DNA of 64,000 bases from Kibdelosporangium philippinense. GTDB taxonomy: Bacteria > Actinomycetota > Actinomycetes > Mycobacteriales > Pseudonocardiaceae. The translations under genes were made by a program, and so were the position numbers. Positions 45,128-54,379 of the stretch are shown one piece after another. Within the stretch, counting starts at the first letter, position 1, and every line of letters begins with the position of its first letter. The stretch covers positions 1 to 64,000 of the forward strand of contig NZ_JAJVCN010000006.1 of NCBI RefSeq assembly GCF_021390435.2, read 5' to 3'. Under the pieces are notes generated by a model. That model did no database searches, was not told the DNA's origin, and was given only the letters and a program-made list of their open reading frames with translations.

Positions 45128-46132
45128 ATGAAGGCGGAACGAATAGGCGCGTGGATGCTGATGGTCGGCGCGTCGATCGCGATCTTCGGGTTGACGTGGG
45201 ACATCCAATGGCACACGGACGTCGGCCCGGACACGTTCTTCACCGCGCCACACCTGGTGATGTACATCGGCAGCGCCACAACCGGGCTCACGTGCCTCGC
45301 GGTCGTGCTGTACCGGACATTCCGGCGTCCTGACCCAGATGTCCGCACGGTCAAGGTACTCGGCACGTTCCGTGCGCCGATCCCTTTCCTGATCACAGGG
45401 TTGGCCGCGGCGGCGGAGTTGATGTACGGCCTGACGGATCTGTGGTGGCACACGGTTTACGGCTTCGACGCAACGCCGACCTCGCCGCCGCACGTGGCGA
45501 TGTCGTTGTGCTTCCTGATCGAGGCGGTCGGCGGGGTCATGGCGTTCGCTTCACTGCGGGAATCCCGGTCCGGTCGGGTTGGGTTGGCGGCGTACGTCGG
45601 ACTTTCGGTCTACGGCCAGATCTTCCTGCTCCTGTCGACTCCACCCTTGCCACTGGTGGCCGCGTTGCCGTTCGCGGTGTCGCTGCTGTGCGTGCTCGGG
45701 TTGATTCTGGTCGCGGCGGTCACGCGTTCGCCGGGCCTGGTGATGGTGACTGGTTTGTCTTATGCCGCGATCCAAGGGATCACGTGGGTGCTCAACCCGC
45801 CAATCACCAGGGCATACGCGGACTCGCTTGGTTTGCCGTTCCGTGACTACGTCGACGGCACGCCTGTTTATGCGGCGTTCTCACCGTTCGTGATGTTGCC
45901 CGTCGCGCTGCTCGTCGCAGGCGCTTTGGCTGTGGGCAAGCGATTCGGCTCGGTCAAGGGCGCGGTGATGGGTTCGGGAGCGATTGGTGCGGCGCTCGTG
46001 GCGTTCGGGCATCTGCTCCAGCTCGATGCCATGGATGTCGCGACCATCGTGGCCGCAACGGTTTTCGGCGCCGTCGTCGCGTTGGCCGCGTGGCGGATGA
46101 GCGCCCCACTTCGGAATCTGGCGGAGGTCTGA
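45128..46132 (+). CDS. Polytopic membrane protein with duplicated WH-GxDTFFxxPH motif
   Basis: 334 residues, about nine helices. Two related metal-site-like segments: WDIQWHTDVGPDTFFTAPHL at the first helix and LTDLWWHTVYGFDATPTSPP followed by HVAM in the third-fourth helices. Both combine W, H, D and a later PH. Such conserved His/Asp at the outer membrane face suggest metal or haem handling. Role unknown. Starts 5 bp after the YtkA-like gene; next gene starts 3 bp after its stop. Confidence 0.78.
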   Translation: MKAERIGAWMLMVGASIAIFGLTWDIQWHTDVGPDTFFTAPHLVMYIGSATTGLTCLAVVLYRTFRRPDPDVRTVKVLGTFRAPIPFLITGLAAAAELMYGLTDLWWHTVYGFDATPTSPPHVAMSLCFLIEAVGGVMAFASLRESRSGRVGLAAYVGLSVYGQIFLLLSTPPLPLVAALPFAVSLLCVLGLILVAAVTRSPGLVMVTGLSYAAIQGITWVLNPPITRAYADSLGLPFRDYVDGTPVYAAFSPFVMLPVALLVAGALAVGKRFGSVKGAVMGSGAIGAALVAFGHLLQLDAMDVATIVAATVFGAVVALAAWRMSAPLRNLAEV

Positions 46133-46553
46133 CGATGCGAGCGTTCATTCTGGCGCTGACGGTGATGTTCCTCGCGGCTGCCCCGGCTTACGCCGCGCCA
46201 CCGCCGGTTGAGGTCGTACACACGGAGAACGTGCAGGTAGGGCCGTATTCGGTGAAGGCGTCGTTCAGCGAATGGCCGTTGCGCGCCGAGCGGTCGCTTG
46301 ACTTCACTTTCCTGCCAGACGGCGACCTGACCGGGCACGAAGGCACGTTGCGCCTGGTCGGGCCGAGCGAGTCCGGGCCGGAGGAGCGACTGGCCAGGCA
46401 TCCAAGGGCCCGCGACGAATGGGGTATGGACATCCGGGCACTGCCTGAGGAAGGCCTGTGGAAACTGGAATTCGCCTTGGACGGGCCGAAAGGCCCTGGC
46501 ACAGGCGTTCTCGCGGTTCCTGTCGGACCACGCCCCGGACCACCCGCCGGACT

Positions 46554-48340
46554 TGTCAACGGCACGTGAATCCTGGTTCTGGCACGGTTTCCGTGATTTG
46601 GCCCGTCAGGTCAGTCGGCGAGTAGGACGCGTTTGCGGAGCAGGTCGGGTTTGGCGCGGCCGAACATCTGACGTTTGAGCATCTTCAGGCGGTTCACATG
46701 GCCTTCGACGATCCCGCTGTTCCACGGCAGGGTGAGCCCAGCGGTGACCGCGTCCAGATCACGGCGCAAACCGCGGACGAACGAGTGAAGTGCTGGCTGG
46801 TCGTCGGCGTCGACGGCGGTCATCCACGCCTCCAACTCGTGACCGCGTCGGTCACACATCATGGCGGCGAAGGAGCGAACGTGGTTGGCCAATGCGGCCA
46901 GGTGGGAACTGGCCGCGAGAACAGCGTCCAGCTTCTGCTGGGCAGTCCCGTCCATGGTCGGCGGATCGGTCATGATCCAGCCGACGACACGACGGACTGA
47001 GGGCGGCTTGCGCGGCGGCTGGGGAGCACACGAGGTCGTGCGGAACTGGCTTAAGTATTGGCGCACCAGGGTTTGGCCGCCGCGATAGCCGCGTACGGTG
47101 ATCTCAGCGAACAGGGCGGTGGCGTTGGTGCAGCCCTCGTTCCAGCGCTGGTGCAGGTACGGAGCGAACGGCTCAAGGACGCTGGTCCGACGCCCAGTTC
47201 CATTGCGGGTCAACAACTCTTCGACGCCCTCGGCCCGCGCGAAGCGGCGGACGGTGCCGCGCGAGAGACCAAGCCGCCGGCAGATTTCCCTGATCGCAGT
47301 GCCGTCAGCTAAGAGCGCATGCACGGCCGCGTGCCGTTCGCGCTCGAACAGCCCACCGATCCGACCGGACTGCCGAGGCAACCGGTGCCGCGGGAGGCGG
47401 GTCCCCGGCTGGGTCAGGTTGCCCGTCACTGTCGGCCTGGCCTTCCGTGCTGCTGCTGGTGACGACGGTCACGGCGGCGGTCAAGCAGTCCTGGTGTCTG
47501 GCCACGGAGCGCTCGACGGCCTCGGCCAGGTTGTTCCAGATGTGCCACCGATCGGCGACCTGGATGGCGTCTGGTGCGCCGTCGCGAGCGCCATCGGCGT
47601 AGGCGCTGGCTCGGTCTCGGCAGACGATCTGCACGCCGGGATGGGCGCGCAGCCACTCGGCCAGTGTCTGGGCGGTGCGGTCGGTGAGCAGGTCGACCGG
47701 GCGGTGCGACTCGATGTCGACCAGGAGCGTGCCGTAGTGGTGACCTCGACGCAGGGCGAAGTCGTCCACGCCGAGCACTCTCGGTGTGGATCGGTCAGGG
47801 TCGGGAAGGCCACGAAGGATCCGAAGCAGCGTCATCCGGCTGACCGATGCCGCCAAGTGCCGAGTCAGCCGGGCGCCGGCACGGCCACCGAGCGCTAACG
47901 CGACCGCGGCCAGCGCCCGCTGCAAGATCGGAGTCCGGCGGGCGTGGCGGGATGCCAGCTCGGGTACCTGTTCGGCGAACGTCTTCTTGGTGCACTCGGC
48001 GTTGTCGCAGAACAACCGTCGTACTTGCAGCCGGATCAGCACTTCCTGACCTGCGGTGGCGGTGTCGGACAGATGGCGGTTGTAGCGGCTGTGCACTCTG
48101 CTCGAGGCAGTCCCGCAGCCAGGGCACGGCGCTGGCGTCTGGTTGGTGCGTGCCTCGATGCGCACCGCTGGCCCCGTCGTCCGCACCGCTTCGATCTGCA
48201 CCTGGCTCAGGTGCGGCCAGAGAACCCGAACCACATCAAGATCAACGCACGTCACCCATGATCAACCACCAGGCGGCTGGCGCGAGGGCCGGGCCCATCA
48301 CGGAAACCGTGCCAGAACCAGTTTTCACGTGCCGTCGACA
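46554..48340 (-). mobile_element. ISL3-type insertion sequence, 1787 bp, GGACT duplication
   Basis: Long inverted ends: TGTCAACGGCACGTGAA from 46554 and its near reverse complement TTCACGTGCCGTCGACA ending at 48340. They continue as GGTTCTGGCACGGTTTCC for about 50 bp in total. GGACT flanks both sides (46549-46553, 48341-48345). TG...CA termini. ISL3 elements usually duplicate 8 bp, so the exact boundary is a judgement supported by restored reading frame. Confidence 0.85.
46611..48255 (-). pseudogene. ISL3-family transposase, split by a frameshift
   Basis: The N-terminal frame (to about 47420) has the zinc ribbon CPGCG and CDNAEC and the first catalytic region (VLGVDDFALRRGHHYGTLLV, IVCRDRASAYADGARDGAPD, VADRWHIWNN). 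The second frame (46611-47429) carries the C-terminal HTH-like insert and the last Glu (GIVEGHVNRLKMLKRQMFG). Joining at TGACGGGC near 47425 requires a +1 shift. Programmed shifting cannot be excluded, but mutation is simpler, so the element may be immobile. Confidence 0.75.
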
Positions 48341-48458
48341 GGACTCAGCTGGACGATCGGGCTCGGTCCGTTGATCATCGCCGCGATCATCGGGCTGGTT
48401 GTCTGGATCCGCGGTCGTGGCCAACGCCGAATGGATACCTGGACCTGGTAACACCCGG

Positions 48459-48568
48459 GCGTGTCCACCATTCCGACACACCGAAACGCACGTTCCGACA
48501 CATCGTGTCCACCGTTCCGGAACGGTGTGTCCACCACTCCAGCACACCGTGTCGACCATTCCGACACA
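48459..48568 (+). repeat. 22-bp tandem repeat array, five units
   Basis: Units start at 48459, 48481, 48503, 48525 and 48547, exactly 22 bp apart, with core CGTGTCCACCRTTCCGACAC (the second unit is diverged). Two inverted units lie at 48682-48725. Same family as the arrays at 525 and 57464. Confidence 0.8.
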
Positions 48569-48682
48569 GTGAAATCTCCCCGCGGACACTACTTCGGGGT
48601 AGCTCTCCGAGTCGTCGGTGATCGTCAGGCGCTCGCGCGCACTGGCATTGTCGAACTCGGTGTGCTGGAACGTGTATTTCAT
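48569..48682 (-). other. Core between inverted repeat units with a short open frame
   Basis: On the minus strand ATG 48682 opens MKYTFQHTEFDNASARERLT followed by ITDDSESYPEVVSAGRF, then runs into the repeat array. The repeats on both sides point toward this core. It may be a small gene overrun by repeats, or cargo of a mobile repeat unit. Apart from this and the repeats, 48452-48798 holds nothing I can name. Confidence 0.25.
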
Positions 48683-48725
48683 GGTGTCGCAATGGTGGAC
48701 ACGGTGTGTTGGAACGGTGGACACG
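48682..48725 (-). repeat. Two inverted 22-bp repeat units
   Basis: Read on the minus strand: CCGTGTCCACCGTTCCAACA and CCGTGTCCACCATTGCGACA, in the same 22-bp register as the forward array 113 bp away. Confidence 0.7.
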
Positions 48726-48798
48726 GCTGCTGGACCTGGAGCTCACCGTATGCAAGACTCTCTCAAACTAAGATAATCAGTTTGTGAGGGGTGTGGGT

Positions 48799-49311
48799 AT
48801 GTCTGGGGAGCTGGTGATTCGGCTGTCGGACGAGGAACGGTTCGAGGCGGTTCGCGTGCTGGACGCCGCGGTCGCCGACGGCCGCCTCACCTGGGACGAG
48901 CATGCCGAGTGGTCCGATCTGGTCTGGGCGGCCAAGACCGAGGGCGACCTCGTGCCTCAGCTCGCTGACCTCGCGCAGACCGCGTCCGCGCAGCGGGTCG
49001 TTGCCACGATCAGCAAGGTCATCCGAACGCCCGAAGCGACAAGGGAAGTCACCGCGCGGGCGACCTTCGGGGCGGTTGTGTTGAACCTGGAGGGGATGCG
49101 GCCTGGTGAGTACGTCCGGGTCGTTGCCGACGCGTTCTGCGGCAAGGTTGTGGTCTCTGTTCCCGCGAATGCCGTCGTGATCGATGAAGGGACCGCTGTC
49201 ATGGGCAAACGCGGCATCTTCGGTGCCGCTCGTGGACAGGGTGGGCCGGTTGTCCGGATCGCTGGCCGGGTGACTATGGGCAATATCAAGGTCTTTCGAG
49301 GTCACGCATGA
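48799..49311 (+). CDS. DUF1707 / cell-wall-active antibiotic response-like protein
   Basis: 170 residues. N-terminal DUF1707 (ELVIRLSDEERFEAVRVLDA, DGRLTWDEHAEWSDLVWAAK), then a β-helix-like LiaF/DUF2154-type region (ATFGAVVLNLEGMRPGEYVR, VMGKRGIFGAAR). No membrane segment. Start ATG 48799 with GAGGGG 8 nt upstream. Members often accompany envelope-stress genes; role unknown. Confidence 0.83.
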   Translation: MSGELVIRLSDEERFEAVRVLDAAVADGRLTWDEHAEWSDLVWAAKTEGDLVPQLADLAQTASAQRVVATISKVIRTPEATREVTARATFGAVVLNLEGMRPGEYVRVVADAFCGKVVVSVPANAVVIDEGTAVMGKRGIFGAARGQGGPVVRIAGRVTMGNIKVFRGHA

Positions 49312-49333
49312 TTACCTGAGACATAATGGCTTT

Positions 49334-49376
49334 TTGTCACACGGGCGCGGTAAGTTGCTGGCAGCCCGTGTGACAA
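49334..49376 (+). promoter_or_regulatory. 13-bp perfect hairpin at the oxidoreductase ribosome binding site
   Basis: TTGTCACACGGGC (49334-49346) and GCCCGTGTGACAA (49364-49376) pair perfectly. The RBS (AAGGAG, 49375-49380) begins inside the right arm. It could be an operator with a 17-bp spacer, or an RNA hairpin limiting translation. Confidence 0.6.
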
Positions 49377-49386
49377 GGAGATGCGC

Positions 49387-51609
49387 ATGTCCACCGCTGT
49401 CTCGACCACCACGCACTTCCGAACCTGCCCGCTGTGCGAGGCCACGTGTGGCCTGAAGATCACGATGGCTGGCGACCGCGTCGTCGACGTCCGTGGCGAC
49501 AAGGACGACGTCTTCACCAACGGCTTTATCTGCCCGAAGGGCGCCAAGTTCGGCGATCTCGACATGGATCCCGACCGGCTGAGCAAGCCTTTGGTCAAGC
49601 GTGCTGGCCAGTTCGTCGAGGTGACGTGGGACGAGGCCTTCGCTGAAGTCGATCGCGGACTGAAGGCGGTACGCGAGAAGCACGGGACCAACGCAGTCGC
49701 GTTGTACATGGGCAACCCGAGCGTGCACACGATGGCGGGCCCGGTCTTCAACGGTGTGTTCGCCAAGAGCCTCGGCACGCGCAACGTCTACACCGCGAGC
49801 ACGAGCGACCAGATGCCCAAGCACGTATCCAGCGGGTACATCTTCGGCGATCCGTATTCGATTCCGGTCCCGGACATCGACCGCACCGACTACCTGCTGA
49901 TGCTCGGCGCCAACCCGCTGGAGTCCAACGGAAGTCTGTGCACCGCACCCGATTTCCCCGGCAGGCTCAAGAAACTCCGGGCAAGGGGCGGGAAGTTCGT
50001 GGTGGTCGACCCGCGCCGCACCCGCACCGCCGACCTGGCCGACCAGCACCTGTTCATCCGGCCAGGCGCGGATGCCGCCTTCCTCTTCGCGCTGGTGCAC
50101 ACCCTGTTCGACGAGAACCTCGCGGTCGAGGTGCCCGAAGTCAACGGCGTGGCCGAACTGCGTGTGCTGGCCTCGAAGTTCTCGCCGGAAGTGGTCTCAG
50201 ACTCTTGTGGCATCGAGGCCGGGGCGATCAGGCAGGTCGCCCGTGAACTCGCGGCCGCGCCAACTGCAGTGGTGTACGGCCGGATCGGCACAACGACAGC
50301 CGAGTTCGGCACGATCTCGAGCTGGCTGGTCGACGCGTTGAACGTCCTCACCGGAAACCTGGACACGCCCGGCGGCGCGATGTTCCCGCGCTCGGCGGCC
50401 CGCGCGACCTACGTGAAACGCAAGCCATTCCGGACCGGGCGCTGGCACAGCCGCGTGCGTGGATTCGCCGAAGCCATTGGCGAGCTGCCGACCGCGACCC
50501 TCGCTGACGAGATCGAAACACCAGGTGAGGGGCAGGTTCGGGCGTTGTTCACGGTCTGCGGCAACCCGGCGTCGTCCGCGCCGAACGCCCCGAGGCTCGC
50601 GGCAGCGTTGGCAGACCTCGAATTCATGGTCAGTGTGGATCCGTACGTCAACGAAACCACGCGGCACGCGACCGTGATCCTGCCGCCGCCGCGGATGACC
50701 CAGTCGCCACACTTCGACTTCGGTTTCACCCAGTTCGGGGTCCGCAACTTCGCGAACTTCTCACCGCCCGCCTTGCCCTTGCCGCAAGGGCGCCCGAGCG
50801 AAGCCGCGATCATGGCCAGGCTCGTGATGATCGCCGCTGGTCAGGGTCCTGAGGCCGACCTGAGCGGGCTTGAGGAGATGATGATCGGCGGGCTGCTGGC
50901 CAAGGCCGTCCAAATCGACGGATCCCCAGTTCACGGCGCCGATCCCACTGAGCTGCGCCAGATGATCGAGGGTGACGGGCCGCTGGAGCGATTCCTCGAC
51001 CTCTCGCTCCGGCTCGGACCGTACGGCGATGGTTTCGGCGCGAATCCGGAAGGCCTGAACCTCGGGACCTTGCTCGCCAACCCGCACGGCGTCGATCTTG
51101 GCCCGTTGCGGCCAAGGCTGGCCGAGGTTCTGTCCACTGCGGACGGAAAGGTGCACCTGTGCCCGCCAGAGATTTCCGCGGACGTGCCCAGGTTGCTGGC
51201 GTGGCTTGAGGAACGGCCGCGTGGGATGGTCCTCATCGGACGCAGGCACCTGCGGTCCAACAACAGCTGGATGCACAACGTGCCCGCGCTGGTCACCGGC
51301 TCGAACACGTGCACACTGCACATCAACCCGCAAGACGCTGAAAAACTCTCGGTCACCACGGGCCAACGGGTGCGGGTGATGTCGCGGACCGGCACGATCG
51401 AGGTGTCCGTCGAGCCGACCGACAAGATCATGCCTGGCGTGGTCAGCCTGCCGCACGGCTGGGGCCACGACTCACCGGGCGTGCGGCTGTCGGTCGCCAG
51501 GAATACCAATGGTGTCAACGTGAACACCGTGACCGACGAGTCCATCCTGGACGTCCTGTCCGGCACCGCGGTGTTCAACGGCGTGCCGGTGGAGATAAAA
51601 GGCCTTTGA
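49387..51609 (+). CDS. Molybdopterin-dependent oxidoreductase with N-terminal 4Fe-4S cluster
   Basis: 740 residues of the DMSO-reductase/formate-dehydrogenase-like family, cytoplasmic (no Tat signal). The 4Fe-4S cysteines are C14, C17, C21 and C49 (CPLCEATCG, GFICPKG). Molybdopterin-binding regions: LLMLGANPLESNG, VVVDPRRTRTADLADQHLFI, and the C-terminal dinucleotide domain SNNSWMHNVP, VVSLPHGWGHD. Probably a bis-MGD enzyme; substrate unknown. Start ATG 49387, 6 nt after AAGGAG; ATG 49381 is too close to it. Confidence 0.92.
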   Translation: MSTAVSTTTHFRTCPLCEATCGLKITMAGDRVVDVRGDKDDVFTNGFICPKGAKFGDLDMDPDRLSKPLVKRAGQFVEVTWDEAFAEVDRGLKAVREKHGTNAVALYMGNPSVHTMAGPVFNGVFAKSLGTRNVYTASTSDQMPKHVSSGYIFGDPYSIPVPDIDRTDYLLMLGANPLESNGSLCTAPDFPGRLKKLRARGGKFVVVDPRRTRTADLADQHLFIRPGADAAFLFALVHTLFDENLAVEVPEVNGVAELRVLASKFSPEVVSDSCGIEAGAIRQVARELAAAPTAVVYGRIGTTTAEFGTISSWLVDALNVLTGNLDTPGGAMFPRSAARATYVKRKPFRTGRWHSRVRGFAEAIGELPTATLADEIETPGEGQVRALFTVCGNPASSAPNAPRLAAALADLEFMVSVDPYVNETTRHATVILPPPRMTQSPHFDFGFTQFGVRNFANFSPPALPLPQGRPSEAAIMARLVMIAAGQGPEADLSGLEEMMIGGLLAKAVQIDGSPVHGADPTELRQMIEGDGPLERFLDLSLRLGPYGDGFGANPEGLNLGTLLANPHGVDLGPLRPRLAEVLSTADGKVHLCPPEISADVPRLLAWLEERPRGMVLIGRRHLRSNNSWMHNVPALVTGSNTCTLHINPQDAEKLSVTTGQRVRVMSRTGTIEVSVEPTDKIMPGVVSLPHGWGHDSPGVRLSVARNTNGVNVNTVTDESILDVLSGTAVFNGVPVEIKGL

Positions 51610-51631
51610 TGCTTGGCTAGTCTTACGGGTT

Positions 51632-54355
51632 GTGACGGGACAGTTCGTTGGTCGGCGGGGTGAGCTCGACGAGCTCACCGGCAGGCTGCGTGCCGGGACC
51701 GGACATGTCGCCCTGGTCGCGGGCGAGCCGGGAATCGGCAAGACAAGGCTGGCCAACGAGCTCGCCGCGCACGCCGAGGCGAACGGCGTGTTCACCTGCT
51801 GGGGACGCGCGGTCCAGGAGGACGGAAGCCCGCCCTATTGGGCATTCCGGCAGGTGCTGAGGCAGCTCGCGCGGCTGCATCCGCCCGGAGAGCTCGCGGG
51901 TGAGCTGTCGCTGGTCGTGCCGGAGTTCGGTGACGGGCCCGCGATGACGCCAGCGGAGCGTTTCCGCGTCTTCGAAGCGGTCACCGAGTACGTAACGGGC
52001 ATCGGCAAGGTCCTGATCGTGCTGGACGACCTGCAGTGGGCCGACCCGCCGACGCTGCAGCTGCTCGTCCACCTGGCACGGGCGATCGGATCGGCGCCAG
52101 TGATGATCCTGGTGACCTATCGCGACACTGAAGGCCCGCCAGCGCTGTCCACCGCCCTCGCGACTTTGACACGTGAGAACACGGTGTCTCGCATCCGGTT
52201 GACCGGACTGTCCGAAGTCGACGTCGCACTCCAGTTGGCTGATGTCACCGGCACAGACCTCGACGCCAGCGTGACGGCCGCGATCAGCCGCCGCACCGGC
52301 GGAAATCCGTTCTTCGTAGCCGAATTGGGCCGCATTCTCGATCAGGATCGCCTACCGGACGCGGTGCTCGATGCCGTGCGGGTCCGGCTGGACGGCTTGT
52401 CTCCCGACTGCCGGGACATGCTGACCGCGGCCGCAGTGCTTGGCAGGGAAGTAGATCCGGCCATTGTGGCCGAAGTTCTCGATCAGCCGCTCAACGACAC
52501 CTTGACCACTGTGGACGAAGCCGTGCAGGCCGGTGTCCTGTCTGATGTGGATGGTTGGCGCTTCACGCACGACCTGGTCAGGGAAGCGGCGAGGCTGCTC
52601 ATCCCGACGGCACGGCGCCTGGCACTGCACGAACGTGCCGCGACAGTTCTTGAGCAGCGTCCAGACGCGACGCAGCGGGTCGCGGAGATCGCCCACCACT
52701 GGCTGGAAGCCTTGCCAGCAAGCGATCCGACGAAGGCGGCCGAATGGGCCCGGCGCGCTGCGGACATCGCGATGGCACAGCTTGCCTGGGAGAACGCGGC
52801 AAGCCTGTACGCGCGCGCTTTGTGTGCGGCGCCTGACATCGGCCCGGCTGACCGGGCGAAGTTGTTGACCTCGCAGGGACTCGCGCAGTTGCGTCAAATG
52901 GACATTGTCGGCGGCGAGGAAACCCTGCGGCAGGCCGCAGTGTCGGCACGGGAATCGCGCGATGTCACCACGATCGCCGAGGTGGCGCTGGCGATGGAGA
53001 CGGTCAGCAGTTCGGACTGGGTCACCCTGGGCAAATCGCTGTGTGACGAGGCACTGTCCGGATTGGACGATGGCCCGCTGAGAGCCCGGCTGCTGGCCCA
53101 GCGAGCCGCCGAGCTGGCGTTCTACGGCGCGCCGGGGTTGGCCGAACTCTCCGCCGAGGCCTTGGAAATCGCCGACCGCACGCAAGACCCTCGGGCGCTG
53201 AGGGCCGCGTTGCGGGCGCGTCAACTCGCGATGGCCGGGCCGGAAGGCGTGCACGAAAGACTGGCGCTCGGGGACCGGATGCTCGCGATCGGGCTGACGG
53301 ACCACGACGCGGACGCCATGATGTGGGGCAGGCTCTGGCGGTTCGACGCGTTCTGCCAGCTCGGCAGGCTGGCCGATGCCGAACGGGAACTGCTGCCGAT
53401 CAAGGAAGCGGTCGCTCAGGTCCGGACCAAGATCGCCCGCTGGCACTACGTCCGCGGCGAGGTCGCGGTCGCGCACGCGCGTGGCCGGTTCGCCGAGGCC
53501 CGTGAGCTGGCGTTGACCGCGATCGACCTGGTCAAGGAGACGGGCGGGCCGGTGGTGCTGGCCGTGTCGGTGTCCACAGTCGCCACGGTGGCCTCGATGA
53601 CCGGCGACGAAGGTGACATCGTCGAGCGCTACCCGGACTACTTCTGCTCCCCGCCGGAGATCGTGTCCGCGATGGTCGGCGCGTGGCACGCCCAATGTGG
53701 GCGCCTCGACCTTGCCCGCCGGTGCTACCAACCCGCGCAGGTCAACGGCCCGATCGGCGGAATGCGCTGGTTGTCGGTGCTGGGCAGCCTTGCCCTGCTG
53801 GCCGCCGAATTCGACGACAAACAGACCGCAGCCGCCGCGTATCGGAGGCTGCTGCCCTACGAGGACCTCATCCTGTGCGGTGGCGCGGGAGTCGTGACCA
53901 TGCACGGCGCAGTCGCTGGCGCGCTGGGCATCGCGGCTGCGGTGTGTGATCGTCTTGACGACGCCGTACGGCATCTGCGGCACGCCATCGAGATCAACGA
54001 ACGCGCCGGAATGACGCCCTATGTCGCCACCGCACGCCTTGACCTGGCACGTGTGCTGGCACGACGCGACAGGCACGGCGACGCGGCCGAATCGGTCGCG
54101 TTGACCATGTCCGCGCGGGCGATCGCCGAGCAGCTGGGAATGCGGCGGCTGGTGGCCAGCGCGGAGTCCTTCTCCGGCCCGAAGCTGCTGTCACCACGTG
54201 AGGGCGAGATCGCTCGCCTTGTCGCGCAAGGGCTGACGAACAAGCAGATCGCCGCGGCCCTGCACATCTCGGTGCGGACCGTGGAGACGCACGTGCAGAA
54301 CATCCTGGGCAAGCTCGGCGTGTCCAACAGGGGAGAGATCCAGTCCCGGCTGTGA
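51632..54355 (+). CDS. LAL-type LuxR regulator with AAA/NACHT-like ATPase (paralogue 1)
   Basis: 907 residues. N-terminal ATPase: Walker A GEPGIGKTRLANE (~residue 31), Walker B VLIVLDDLQWADPPT (~113). A long TPR-like helical middle follows, then a C-terminal LuxR HTH (LSPREGEIARLVAQGLTNKQ, SVRTVETHVQNILGKLGV). Large ATP-dependent activator, often pathway-specific. TAGTCT lies exactly 8 nt before GTG 51632 and no RBS is visible, so the transcript is probably leaderless. Confidence 0.93.
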   Translation: MTGQFVGRRGELDELTGRLRAGTGHVALVAGEPGIGKTRLANELAAHAEANGVFTCWGRAVQEDGSPPYWAFRQVLRQLARLHPPGELAGELSLVVPEFGDGPAMTPAERFRVFEAVTEYVTGIGKVLIVLDDLQWADPPTLQLLVHLARAIGSAPVMILVTYRDTEGPPALSTALATLTRENTVSRIRLTGLSEVDVALQLADVTGTDLDASVTAAISRRTGGNPFFVAELGRILDQDRLPDAVLDAVRVRLDGLSPDCRDMLTAAAVLGREVDPAIVAEVLDQPLNDTLTTVDEAVQAGVLSDVDGWRFTHDLVREAARLLIPTARRLALHERAATVLEQRPDATQRVAEIAHHWLEALPASDPTKAAEWARRAADIAMAQLAWENAASLYARALCAAPDIGPADRAKLLTSQGLAQLRQMDIVGGEETLRQAAVSARESRDVTTIAEVALAMETVSSSDWVTLGKSLCDEALSGLDDGPLRARLLAQRAAELAFYGAPGLAELSAEALEIADRTQDPRALRAALRARQLAMAGPEGVHERLALGDRMLAIGLTDHDADAMMWGRLWRFDAFCQLGRLADAERELLPIKEAVAQVRTKIARWHYVRGEVAVAHARGRFAEARELALTAIDLVKETGGPVVLAVSVSTVATVASMTGDEGDIVERYPDYFCSPPEIVSAMVGAWHAQCGRLDLARRCYQPAQVNGPIGGMRWLSVLGSLALLAAEFDDKQTAAAAYRRLLPYEDLILCGGAGVVTMHGAVAGALGIAAAVCDRLDDAVRHLRHAIEINERAGMTPYVATARLDLARVLARRDRHGDAAESVALTMSARAIAEQLGMRRLVASAESFSGPKLLSPREGEIARLVAQGLTNKQIAAALHISVRTVETHVQNILGKLGVSNRGEIQSRL

Positions 54356-54379
54356 CCACGATGGTTACTCTTGGACATC

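Larger units (their letters stand above)
46135..48451 (+). pseudogene. Secreted protein with C-terminal TM anchor, split by ISL3-type element
   Basis: The surviving 5' frame (46135-46569, 144 aa) has a signal peptide (MRAFILALTVMFLAAAPAYA) and a β-rich domain (FSEWPLRAERSLDFTFLPDG). Its last residues and stop (LVNGT) are encoded by the element. Removing 46554-48340 and one GGACT copy continues the frame into SWTIGLGPLIIAAIIGLVV, a membrane anchor, and WIRGRGQRRMDTWTW with stop at 48449-48451. The intact product resembled CopC/YcnI-like anchored proteins and closed the copper-like operon. The truncated form would be released rather than anchored. Confidence 0.85.
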
